Shown: positions 45,060 through 53,300 of the stretch, one piece after another
How the letters are laid out: each line of letters begins with the position of its first letter
Position numbering within the stretch: position 1 is the stretch's first letter
Origin: Pseudomonadota bacterium
Lineage (GTDB): Bacteria > Pseudomonadota > Gammaproteobacteria > Xanthomonadales > Xanthomonadaceae
Direction of reading: 5' to 3'
Assembly (NCBI GenBank): GCA_021821195.1
Contig: JAKACT010000002.1
Span: 186,001 to 250,000 of the forward strand
Length of the DNA: 64,000 nucleotides
Notes under the pieces: model-generated
What the model was told of the DNA's origin: nothing
What the model saw: only the letters and a program-made list of their open reading frames with translations
Databases searched by the model: none
Program-made: the position numbers and the translations under genes

Positions 45060-45953
45060 ATGTCCACAGCCGATCCCGCCATGTCCGCCCAGCCGCAGCC
45101 GCAGCCACGCCGCCTCGAAAGCATCCAGACCGATCGCGGTTCGGTGCCGGTCTATGCCACCGGCACGGTGGAGCAGCCGTGGGACAGCTACAGCGATGAC
45201 GACCACGACGCCTGGCGCCAGCTGTACGCGCGCCAGCAGGCGCTGCTGCCCGGTCGCGCCTGCGACGCCTTCCTGCAGGCGCAGGCGCGGATGCGGATGC
45301 CGCCGGACCGGATTCCGAAGTTCTCCGACCTCAACGCGATCCTCGGTGCCGCCACCGGCTGGCAGATCGTGGCGGTGGAAGGGCTACTGCCCGAGCTGGA
45401 CTTCTTCACCCATCTCGCCAACCGGCGCTTCCCGGTGAGCTGGTGGATCCGCCGCGCCGACCAGATCGACTACATCGAAGAACCCGACCTGTTCCACGAC
45501 CTGTTCGGCCACGTGCCGCTGCTGATGGAGCCGATGTTCGCCGACTACCTGCAGGCCTACGGCGAGGGCGGGGTGAAGGCGCACGGCTTCGGTTCCGAGG
45601 CGTTGATGCAGCTGGCGCGGCTGTACTGGTACACGGTGGAATTCGGCCTGATCCGGCAGCCCGACGGGCTGCGCATCTACGGTGCCGGCATCGTCAGCTC
45701 GAAGGGCGAATCGATCCACTGCCTGGAATCGGCGTCGCCGAACCGGATCGGCTTCGACCTGGAGCGGGTGATGCGCACGCGCTACCGCATCGACAGCTAC
45801 CAGAAGACCTATTTCGTCATCGACAGCTTCGAGCAGCTGATGGACGCTACCCGCCCTGACTTCGCACCAATCTATGCGCGGCTAGCCGGACAGGACGAGT
45901 ACGCGCCGGAAGCGGTGCTGGCGACGGATCACGTCCTGCACACGGGCAGCTAG
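45060..45953 (+). CDS. phhA: Phenylalanine 4-monooxygenase (pterin-dependent)
   Basis: 297 aa cytoplasmic non-haem iron enzyme converting Phe to Tyr with a reduced pterin and O2. The iron triad is H146 and H151 in FHDLFGHVPLL and E194 in YWYTVEFGL; PRIPKFSDLNAIL-type pterin-side and CLESASPNRIGFD segments are present. The bacterial one-domain form has no N-terminal regulatory domain, as here. ATG 45060 has GGGGG directly against it; ATG 45081 is an alternative start. The neighbouring Lrp gene is the likely regulator, and folE 2 kb away could supply pterin. Confidence 0.95.
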   Translation: MSTADPAMSAQPQPQPRRLESIQTDRGSVPVYATGTVEQPWDSYSDDDHDAWRQLYARQQALLPGRACDAFLQAQARMRMPPDRIPKFSDLNAILGAATGWQIVAVEGLLPELDFFTHLANRRFPVSWWIRRADQIDYIEEPDLFHDLFGHVPLLMEPMFADYLQAYGEGGVKAHGFGSEALMQLARLYWYTVEFGLIRQPDGLRIYGAGIVSSKGESIHCLESASPNRIGFDLERVMRTRYRIDSYQKTYFVIDSFEQLMDATRPDFAPIYARLAGQDEYAPEAVLATDHVLHTGS

Positions 45954-46166
45954 GCCGATTAAGCACGCACCGCGGCGCGCGGTCTCCGGCGCCCGGAAGT
46001 TGCGACCGCGCCGCCAGTGCGTCCGGAAGTCCGTGAATTTTCGGAATTAAAAACCATCAGGTCTGTATCCTGACTACCTGTCTGTGGAATGCAGGGCAGT
46101 CCAACCTGCCCCCGTTTTCCTTTCCCTGACCAGAGAAAGTCGACTCTGGCCCGGATTTTCAAGAAG

Positions 46167-46241
46167 TGAGGATATTTGGGTGTCCCGGTGTTTGCGCCGG
46201 TGTTTTCCGTTGTTCAATAATTATCCCTGACACCATTATTC
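46167..46241 (+). repeat. 75-bp direct repeat, copy 1
   Basis: Starts TGAGGATATTTGGG and ends GACACCATTATTC. The second copy, in the same orientation at 48595-48669, differs at only two positions. Together they bracket the displaced RHS cassette and its immunity-like gene. Confidence 0.9.
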
Positions 46242-46252
46242 GGAGGGTTTAA

Positions 46253-46411
46253 TTCCCTCCGTCCCGATTTATCCAGCTCCCGCCCGACGAACAGGCCGTG
46301 GTGCGCGAAGTGCTCGACAGCTTGATCATCAAATACCAAGCCAGACGCTGGGACTCGGCACGAACTGCGGCAGTCCACAAAACCGCGCAGCGCAAACAGG
46401 CCAGCCGCTAA
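46253..46411 (+). pseudogene. 3' remnant of a coding region, possibly a HTH regulator
   Basis: In-frame segment reading RFIQLPPDEQAVVREVLDSL and IIKYQARRWDSARTA before TAA. It has the look of the C-terminal helix of phage-type XRE regulators, with normal codon use, but there is no start or HTH; upstream sequence is unrelated repeat. A strong terminator follows the stop, consistent with a once-functional gene end. Confidence 0.4.
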
Positions 46412-46413
46412 AC

Positions 46414-46441
46414 AAGCAGCCCCGCAAGTGCGGGGCTGCTT
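46414..46441 (+). terminator. Strong hairpin terminator
   Basis: AAGCAGCCCCGC and GCGGGGCTGCTT form a perfect 12-bp stem around AAGT directly after the TAA of the remnant gene. It also lies just beyond the stop of the convergent immunity-like gene, so it may serve both directions. Confidence 0.75.
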
Positions 46442-46466
46442 TGAAAACTCGAATACAGTGACGGAT

Positions 46467-46904
46467 TTAGCGAATCGTCGACTTAATTACTTGAAGATAG
46501 CTAACGCAACGGCCTTCCTCACCAAGGGGATCCATACAGAACGCTTCTAGCTCTGCATAGGTCAACTGGCGCGGCAACTGGCGACCTCGCTGCACTCGAA
46601 CGGCCAGCGCCTGTATGTAGTCAAGCCGAAGATAAACACTGTCTCCGCGCTTCAACTCATCTCGAAGTGCCAGAAGTGTCGCGCCATCCTGGCTAGCTAT
46701 CACATCGGTAACGCAACTTGGCTGGGGCTTCGACAGCATCGCCCGCTGAATGATCCTAGCGTTCTCGCTAGGATCATTTGTCGCCGACAACGGCTTTCCG
46801 GAACAGATATCGGATGCGGATTGACCGAAAGGAGCACCGCACCCACTGGAACAAGCGAGTGCGGTGGCCATGACCAGTATGGCCAGAGTGCGCCAGCTAG
46901 TCAC
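46467..46904 (-). CDS. Putative immunity lipoprotein paired with displaced RHS tip C
   Basis: 145 aa, start GTG 46904, which overlaps the last 8 nt of the RHS cassette (stop 46897), so the pair is coupled. The N-terminus is a signal peptide ([19 protein letters not shown]) with Cys residues suited to lipid attachment, so the product would face the periplasm. The rest is soluble, with four further Cys that may form disulfides. No family recognised. GC content is clearly below that of the housekeeping genes. The immunity role is inferred from position, size and export, as for the two other tip-linked genes. Confidence 0.6.
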   Translation of the reverse strand: MTSWRTLAILVMATALACSSGCGAPFGQSASDICSGKPLSATNDPSENARIIQRAMLSKPQPSCVTDVIASQDGATLLALRDELKRGDSVYLRLDYIQALAVRVQRGRQLPRQLTYAELEAFCMDPLGEEGRCVSYLQVIKSTIR

Positions 46905-48558
46905 ATGGATTGCCTTCTCTCTTCAACTGCTCGGCCATCGTCTTGCCGGCCTCGTGACCCATCCCTTCCCATCCAATTCCGCGATAAGCATCGTAGTCGG
47001 AAAAACCGCTACGCACGCCATTGAGATATTGCCCAAGGTAGCTCGGAAGAAACATCCCAGAAAAGATCCGCTGCTGTGCAACGTGATCGATCTCATGAGC
47101 TAGCAGGGCAATAGTTTCACTACTTCCGGGATGATCCACCCCGGTAGCATGGAAGATGTGATTCCCGATAGTAATCGCTTCGGTTCCGCCCATGAGAGGC
47201 GCCCAATTGAAGCGGATGGCGTTCAGGTCAACGTAGCCTTCGTATTTGCGCAAAGCTTGCTTCTCACATGCACACAACTCCCGGAGGCCGGAAGGGTCGG
47301 TGCTATTAACCGGATTCCCTCCGACATAGGCATACGTATTGACCCCACCAGCAAGCCCAATCGGGTCACTCTGCAAGTACCGCCCCGCATCCGCCAGATA
47401 CTCCCGATACCCGTTGTGCCAGATGCCTGATTCACTGTCGTAGTACTGCCCCGGCAAGCCCAAATTGAGTCCGCCGAAGGTATCCGTCGTCACCGTGCGG
47501 TCGAACGCGGTGTTGTTCGCTTTCCAGACCACGGCCTTGCTGGCGTTCGTGGCCAGTTGCGGGCGGCCCAGATGGTCGTTGTGCAGGTAATAGATCTGGT
47601 TGTTGCGAACCAAGGCCACCGGCTCGCTGCCGTACCAGATGTAGCTGGTCCAAGTTCCATTGGTGTTCTCGGCCAACAGCTGGTTGAAACCCGCATATGC
47701 ATAGCGGCTGGTCGTGCCGGGCGTGCTCTTGGCCATGCGCTGGTCGAGTGCGTTCACGGTGTAGGTCGTCGTGGTGCCGGTGCGGGTATGGCTGGCGAGG
47801 CGTCCGAACGGATCATAGCCCAGGGTGTTGGCCTGTCCCGCCGCATTGGTGAACGCGGCGATGTCGCCATTGGCGTTGGTGGCGTAGGTTCGGGTCAAGC
47901 CGCTGGTCGTCGATTGCAGCAGGCGGTTGCTGGTGGATGCGTAGCTGTAGCTGGTGCTGTTGGCGGGACTGGTATTGCCCGCATTGCTGCGGTTGCCTAC
48001 CGCGTCGTAGCCATAGGTGGCGATGTTGCCGCCCGCCAGCGCCGCCCGCGTCAGCCGCGACAGGCCATCGTACTGGTACTGCTGGGTCTGGCCTGCATCG
48101 ATGCCGTTGGTCATTGCCGCGATCCGACCGTTGGCGTCGAAACCGTAGGTCAGGCTCTGGATCGGGGTGGTGCCGTTCTTCGTGCTGAGCCCGGCCACGT
48201 GGCGGTAGCCGTCGTAGTTGGTCTGCCGCCACAGCCCGTTGCCGTAGTCCAGCGTCTGCGCCGGGCCGAACAGCTGGTAGCCGCTGGGCTCCGCCACCGT
48301 GGTCGTCACCCCGTTCACCGTGGCGGTGATGGCCAGCAGCTGGCTGGCGGCGTTGTAGCCATAGCCCACGCCGATCCCGCTGGGATAGGCGATGCCGGTC
48401 AGCCGGCCCAGGCCGTCGTAGCTGTAGGCGGTGGTGTCGGTGGCGCATCCCATATTAAGTGAACCTGACCCCGCTACTTTGGAAGCTGGCGGCATTGCCA
48501 CCGACCAATGCGGCTTGCGTGAACCGCGAAGTCCGACGTATTCATTAAATGCTGACAC
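46897..48558 (-). CDS. Displaced 5'-truncated RHS cassette with HExxH toxin-like tip (tip C)
   Basis: The open frame of 553 codons begins with 37 residues unrelated to RHS; homology to the complete RHS gene starts abruptly at 48446 ([20 protein letters not shown]). It has YD repeats, the RHS core ([59 protein letters not shown]) ending at DPSGL, then a unique tip of about 145 residues with AHEIDHVAQ, a zinc-peptidase HExxH. No signal peptide or ribosome site is seen, so it is probably a silent reserve cassette, expressed only after recombination into the complete gene. Overlaps its immunity-like gene by 8 nt. Confidence 0.75.
   Translation of the reverse strand: MSAFNEYVGLRGSRKPHWSVAMPPASKVAGSGSLNMGCATDTTAYSYDGLGRLTGIAYPSGIGVGYGYNAASQLLAITATVNGVTTTVAEPSGYQLFGPAQTLDYGNGLWRQTNYDGYRHVAGLSTKNGTTPIQSLTYGFDANGRIAAMTNGIDAGQTQQYQYDGLSRLTRAALAGGNIATYGYDAVGNRSNAGNTSPANSTSYSYASTSNRLLQSTTSGLTRTYATNANGDIAAFTNAAGQANTLGYDPFGRLASHTRTGTTTTYTVNALDQRMAKSTPGTTSRYAYAGFNQLLAENTNGTWTSYIWYGSEPVALVRNNQIYYLHNDHLGRPQLATNASKAVVWKANNTAFDRTVTTDTFGGLNLGLPGQYYDSESGIWHNGYREYLADAGRYLQSDPIGLAGGVNTYAYVGGNPVNSTDPSGLRELCACEKQALRKYEGYVDLNAIRFNWAPLMGGTEAITIGNHIFHATGVDHPGSSETIALLAHEIDHVAQQRIFSGMFLPSYLGQYLNGVRSGFSDYDAYRGIGWEGMGHEAGKTMAEQLKREGNPCD
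48025..48446 (-). repeat. 422-bp block identical to 51501-51922 (RHS core)
   Basis: Offset 3476 bp. No difference was found by eye over the whole block, while both genes diverge clearly on the downstream (tip) side, and upstream homology ends outright at 48446. This is the arm by which the displaced cassette could recombine with the complete gene. Confidence 0.9.
48457..48473 (+). repeat. 17-bp repeat AAGTGAACCTGACCCCG, copy 1
   Basis: Exact second copy at 48701-48717; a partial third (CTCTGACCCC) at 48791. The first lies 10 bp beyond the end of RHS homology, so it marks the cassette edge. Confidence 0.75.
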
Positions 48559-48594
48559 GATTATTGCGGATTTTCCGCTGGAAGGTCAAAGAAA

Positions 48595-48669
48595 TGAGGA
48601 TATTTGGGTGTCCCGGTGTTTGCGCCGGTGTTTTCCGTTGTTCAATAATTGTCTCTGACACCATTATTC
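48595..48669 (+). repeat. 75-bp direct repeat, copy 2
   Basis: Same orientation as 46167-46241 and 73 of 75 bases identical. Recombination between the copies would remove 2.4 kb including the displaced RHS cassette and its immunity-like gene. Confidence 0.9.
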
Positions 48670-48700
48670 CTGAACCCAACTCTGTTTGTTACTTGTCAGG

Positions 48701-48717
48701 AAGTGAACCTGACCCCG
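48701..48717 (+). repeat. 17-bp repeat AAGTGAACCTGACCCCG, copy 2
   Basis: Identical to 48457-48473. Short GAACCTGACCCC-like units of this sort recur between genes here and look like remnants of a dispersed repeat family. Confidence 0.75.
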
Positions 48718-48858
48718 TTACTGAGGCCCGTACTGAGGCCCGCGAATGCGGGCCTTGTGCTGTGTGGAACCAGATTCAAACGCTAATGTTCTCTGACCCC
48801 TTTTCCCGGTCGCAGTTGCGACTACAGCCGCAGAAGAAGAAGACCAGCCGCTAAAGAA

Positions 48859-48888
48859 GAAGCCCCGCACTTTCGAGGGCGGGGCTTC
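48859..48888 (+). terminator. Hairpin terminator after the second gene remnant
   Basis: GAAGCCCCGC and GCGGGGCTTC pair perfectly (10 bp, 10-nt loop), 4 bp past a TAA, repeating the arrangement found at 46.41-46.44 kb. Confidence 0.65.
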
Positions 48889-49056
48889 GATCATTTCAAT
48901 CCCGGATTGCGCTGCGCTTATCCGGGCTATGCTGGCTGCCAGCCACGAGTAGAAACGCATCGCGCTGGCGTTTGATTACCGCGTTTTGTCATGACGGGTT
49001 AGAACTGTGGGTGTCCTTGATGGTGCCATCACGCTGGCTGGCTGGTTCATGCGCCA

Positions 49057-49335
49057 TCAAAACATACCAGCCTCATTGCAATCAGGGCCATTGCTGCACA
49101 CTGCCCATCGGACTTTACCTTTTTTCATCCCATCGCCGCCATCGACGCGACGGTCAATCTTTTCGCACTCAACCGTAAGCAGGGTTCTTTGCTCACCGCC
49201 ACTGTGCTGAAGCCACCCCCCTGTGTAGTCCCCCTCATTATTCGTGACTACACAATTGGAATAGTTCGACTTCCCACAGCCACTAAGAATGGCCACGCAA
49301 AAACAGAGGACGGCCGTTAATTTGCGCATCCACAT
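49057..49335 (-). CDS. Putative immunity lipoprotein paired with displaced RHS tip B
   Basis: 92 aa lipoprotein: signal peptide RKLTAVLCFCVAILSGC with a canonical lipobox (LSGC), mature part with four Cys. Its ATG 49335 lies 19 nt inside the preceding RHS tip (stop 49317), so translation is coupled; ATG 49329 is also possible. No family recognised. Low GC, like the tip. Role as immunity protein is inferred from arrangement. Confidence 0.6.
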   Translation of the reverse strand: MWMRKLTAVLCFCVAILSGCGKSNYSNCVVTNNEGDYTGGWLQHSGGEQRTLLTVECEKIDRRVDGGDGMKKGKVRWAVCSNGPDCNEAGMF

Positions 49336-49817
49336 TCCTTCAGCGCAGGCGCAAATATTTCCGACAGGCTTTTGTCACCCTGGAGCCATTCAGACATAAC
49401 AAACGGCGCACGTTCATTTTCAGGACTGAAGATTGAGTTGTACTCCAACCTATACGAATCCCCCATCGCCCTAAATGTATTCCAATAGAACTTCCCGACC
49501 CTGTAATCCATCCATGCCCCGAATCTCCCGATCTCGCCTTTCCCAGCAAGGCCGAAACCACTAACTCGGAACATCCAGTCCATATCCACATCGCCATAGA
49601 TGCTCTGGGCCGGATCGTTCAATGGAATCAGCAAGTCATTGTTAATCGGGTTATAGCGCATTACCGTAGCCTGTTTGCCATTTTTCTTTTCGTAAGCAAC
49701 AAGCTTCTTCAACGCATTGCAATCTACGAGTCCAAGTGGATCGACATTACTAACCGGATTCCCCCCGACATAAGCATAGATATTTTTGCGCAGCAATGTC
49801 AGCCCATACCATGGCAT
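49317..49817 (-). CDS. Displaced RHS toxin tip B (fragment)
   Basis: 166 codons, of which residues 13-30 ([18 protein letters not shown]) are the end of an RHS core; the first 12 overlap the previous gene's end and are not RHS. The remaining 135 or so residues are a unique tip with no recognised domain, rich in aromatic residues (MDWMFRVSGFGLAGKG, MDYRVGKFYWNTF) and ending ECGCAN. Without core or start it is probably a silent cassette. The immunity-like lipoprotein gene overlaps its end. Confidence 0.65.
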   Translation of the reverse strand: MPWYGLTLLRKNIYAYVGGNPVSNVDPLGLVDCNALKKLVAYEKKNGKQATVMRYNPINNDLLIPLNDPAQSIYGDVDMDWMFRVSGFGLAGKGEIGRFGAWMDYRVGKFYWNTFRAMGDSYRLEYNSIFSPENERAPFVMSEWLQGDKSLSEIFAPALKECGCAN

Positions 49818-50302
49818 GGCTTTAGTGAGGCCATCATTTTTAAGGCAGATGACTGCGCATCTAATGTTGAGCCGTCAAAAAATTTTGCGTATATCCAAAC
49901 CGGAGGAAGGTTTGGCTGCGATGACTTAGCGATGAAGAAAAGCCCGTCTCTTTGAAACAACTGGCCGTACACAATAATATGGCTGTCTTTGCGAAGTGAT
50001 ACGCCAGTCACTGCAGCATCTTGAATCATCTTGCTGTAAGCACCAGTCCCCATTTCGCTGAAAATTAGCTCTGCAAAAATTTTGCCTCTCTTGCTGAGAT
50101 GAACCTTCTCCACGTCAATAACGTCATAACGATGGACGGTAAATTCGTCAGCTCCAATAACGCAGACCTTGTAATCGACGCTTATTGCGCGTTCTTTCCA
50201 TGAACTGGCGAACAAGAAGCCGGCCGGCAGCGCCACCAGCAGAATTACAGAAGCAGCTATAGCGCACCACCACTCGCGCCCGCCGCGCCCCCTAACCTCC
50301 AC
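49799..50302 (-). CDS. Putative single-helix immunity protein for the complete RHS toxin
   Basis: 167 aa, start GTG 50302, overlapping the RHS stop by 11 nt. Short basic N-terminus, one membrane helix ([21 protein letters not shown]) and a soluble domain of about 135 residues that would face the periplasm ([38 protein letters not shown]). No family recognised. Lower GC than the RHS core. Its position at the RHS stop is where contact-dependent and RHS toxins carry their immunity gene; this is inference. Confidence 0.65.
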   Translation of the reverse strand: MEVRGRGGREWWCAIAASVILLVALPAGFLFASSWKERAISVDYKVCVIGADEFTVHRYDVIDVEKVHLSKRGKIFAELIFSEMGTGAYSKMIQDAAVTGVSLRKDSHIIVYGQLFQRDGLFFIAKSSQPNLPPVWIYAKFFDGSTLDAQSSALKMMASLKPCHGMG

Positions 50303-53300
50303 AGCCGCAGCCCTTTGGGTTGTTCGGATTGTTCATAGCTCCCTCTACGTGTTGCGGAAGCATGGCTGGACCTGGCGCAGGTATTGGCGGTGCGTTCGGA
50401 AATGCGCCGTAGTTCAAAATTGAACCCGGTAACGTGTCATGACCATAACTCCACCCCATGATCGTATGCATAGCTTCATGCATAGAAGTGTAGTCACCCC
50501 ATGCGCCAGGCACTGCCCAGTTAGCGGCATTGGATCGACCTGTGCCCGTAACCAAATTTACGTTGTTCTCAACGTACTGCGTCGGGCTGCTACTTAACGA
50601 AACTCTCGTCGTAACGTTGTATTGCCCCACTTGACCCGACAGCCCTTTCTCAATCGCGTTCACGATGTTCGTAATATTCGACGGCGTCGCAGCGGGACCA
50701 GTAAAGTGATATGGAATAGTGATGTTGATGTTGTTCCCTTGTGCGCAAATTTCCGCCACTAACCCGCTTGGGTCGATGGCATTTACCGGATTGCCTGATA
50801 CATAGGCATAGGTATTGACCCCACCCCCCAACCCGATCGGATCAGACTGCAGATACCTCCCCGCCTCCGCCAGGTACTCCCGATACCCGTTGTGCCAGAT
50901 GCCCGATTCGGCATCGTAGTACTGACCCGGGAAGCCGAGGTTGAGTCCGCCCAGGCTGTCCTGCGTCACGCTGCGGTCGAACGCATGGTTGTTCGCCTTC
51001 CAGACCACGGCCTTGCTGGCGTTGGTCGCCAGCTGCGGCCGGCCCAGGTGGTCGTTGTGCAGGTAGGTGATCTGGTTGTTGCGCACCAGCGCGACGGGTT
51101 CGTTGCCGTACCAGATGTAGCTGGTCCAGACGCCGTTGGTGTATTCGGCCAGCAGCTGGTTGAAGCCGGCGTAGGCGTAGCGGCTGGTGCTGGCGGCGTT
51201 GGCCTTGGCCATGCGCTGGTCGAGCGCGTTCACCGTGTAGCTGGTGGTGATGCCTGATTTGGTGTGGCTGGCCAGCCGTCCGAACGGGTCGTAGGCCAGG
51301 GTGCTGGCGATGCCGGTCGCGTTGGTGAACGCGGTGATGTCGCCGTTGGCGTTGTGCACGAAGCTGCGGGCCACCCCGCCGGTGGTGGCCTGGGTCATGC
51401 GGTTGCTGGTGGTGGCCAGGGTATAGGCGGTGGTGCTGGCAGGGCTGGTGTTGCCCGCGCTGGTGCGGTTGCCCGCCGGGTCGTAGCCGAAGGTGGCCGC
51501 GTTGCCGCCCGCCAGCGCCGCCCGCGTCAGCCGCGACAGGCCATCGTACTGGTACTGCTGGGTCTGGCCTGCATCGATGCCGTTGGTCATTGCCGCGATC
51601 CGACCGTTGGCGTCGAAACCGTAGGTCAGGCTCTGGATCGGGGTGGTGCCGTTCTTCGTGCTGAGCCCGGCCACGTGGCGGTAGCCGTCGTAGTTGGTCT
51701 GCCGCCACAGCCCGTTGCCGTAGTCCAGCGTCTGCGCCGGGCCGAACAGCTGGTAGCCGCTGGGCTCCGCCACCGTGGTCGTCACCCCGTTCACCGTGGC
51801 GGTGATGGCCAGCAGCTGGCTGGCGGCGTTGTAGCCATAGCCCACGCCGATCCCGCTGGGATAGGCGATGCCGGTCAGCCGGCCCAGGCCGTCGTAGCTG
51901 TAGGCGGTGGTGTCGGTGGCGCCATTGACCGTGTCCTGCCGGCTGGCCACCTGGCCCCAGGGGGTGTAGGTGAAGCTGGCGGTGGTGGCCGCGCCGCCGG
52001 TCTTGGCGGCGCTGCACAGCTGGCCCTTGCCGTAGGTGCAGGCGTCCCAGGTGAAGGCGCGGGCCTGCCCGCCGCCAGACTGGGTCTTCAGGCGGCCCAG
52101 GGCGTCGTAGGTGTACGCCAGCGTGGACAGGTCGGCGCGCTGGACCTGCACCAGCTGGCCGCTGCCGTTGTAGGTGAAGGTGGTGGTGCCGGTATCCGGG
52201 CTGTCCTGCGCCCACAGCAGGCCCAGGCCGTCGTAGACATAGCTGGTGGCCAGGTGGCGCGGATCCTCCACCCGCACCAGCCGGTCGGCCGGATCGTACT
52301 GGAAGGTGGTCACGCCGCCGTCGGGCGCGACGGAGCGCACCAGCCGGTCCAGCGCGTCATAGGTGTTGGTGGTCGTCCCACCCATGGCGTCCTGCACCGT
52401 GGCCACGTTGCCATTGTCATCATACGTGTAGACCACGTGCTGGCCATGGTCCGCGCGCAGGCCGCGCACCCGCCCCAGCTCGTCGTATTCGGTGCGGGGG
52501 GTGTAGAACTCGGTGTCGATCCAGTCGTACCACTCCAGCCGGCCGGAATATTCATCGTAGGTTTTGCCCTGGTAGCGGTAGCCGGTGGTGGCCTGCACCG
52601 GCAGCGACAGGGCGTTGTACTCGAACGCCGTCTGCTCGGTGGTGGTTTCCATGATCGTGTCGGGATTGCCGTCGTCGCTCTGGTACTTGGCACTGTAGGT
52701 GGACGTCAGGCGGTTGGCATCGTCGTAGACGTAATTCAGCACGTCGCCCGTGGGCAGGGTCCGCTTCCACAGGCGGCCGCGACTGTCGTAGGCGAAGGTG
52801 GTGGTCTGCACCGCGCCGTTCACGGTGCGCTTTTCGGTGAGCAGGTGACCGCGTGCGTCGTAGGTGTAGTTGGTGATGGCGCCATTGGGCCCTACCATCC
52901 GCCCCGGCAGCCCCAATCCGTTGTACAGGGAATAGGTGGTGGCGTGATCAAGGCTGTTCTTCACAGACAGCAGGTTGCCCATGGTGTCGTAGATCATGGT
53001 CACCGCATCGCCCAATCCCGCCAGCGGACCATCGATGACCACCGTCGCTAGCAGGCCGTTGGGGTGCATCGCATAGCCGTAACTCGTTGTCAGCGTCTGG
53101 TTGGCCACGCCGTTCGGACTCAGGTTCTTGCGTGAAATCGACTGCACCAGCCCGTCACTGCGATAGACGTAATCGGTCTGCGACCAACCGGTGACACGCT
53201 CCTGAACCATGCGCCCGTTGGCATCCCACGCATAGGTGGTCTCCCGTGCCAGCGGCGTCCCGGCAGCCTCCACCTTGCGAAGGAGCTGGCCCTTCGTGTT

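Larger units (their letters stand above)
45954..46466. other. Gene-poor junction: terminator, repeat copy and HTH-gene remnant
   Basis: 513 bp with no intact gene. From left: a GGGCAG/CTGCCC hairpin followed by a T-rich tract (46091-46120), likely the phhA terminator; a 75-bp repeat (46167-46241); a GGAGGG/CCCTCC hairpin (46242-46260); the 3' remnant of a coding region (46253-46411); and a strong terminator. Base composition changes here from GC-rich housekeeping sequence to the mosaic RHS island. Confidence 0.6.
48559..49056. other. Gene-poor spacer of repeats and gene remnants
   Basis: About 500 bp with no intact gene. Contains the second 75-bp repeat, the second 17-bp repeat, a hairpin AGGCCCGC-GAAT-GCGGGCCT (48736-48755) after a tandem ACTGAGGCCCG, and a coding remnant ending QPQKKKTSR-stop at 48854, whose last bases (CCAGCCGCTAAA) and following terminator resemble those of the remnant at 46.4 kb. 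Beyond 48890 nothing recognisable was seen. Confidence 0.55.

Noticed and set aside
46167-49056. Possible insertion sequence around the repeats
   Set aside because: No transposase frame, no target-site duplication and no terminal inverted repeats were seen; direct repeats alone do not make an IS.
50842-53051. Long frames on both strands inside the RHS gene
   Set aside because: They follow the periodicity of YD repeats in other frames and contain no independent motif.
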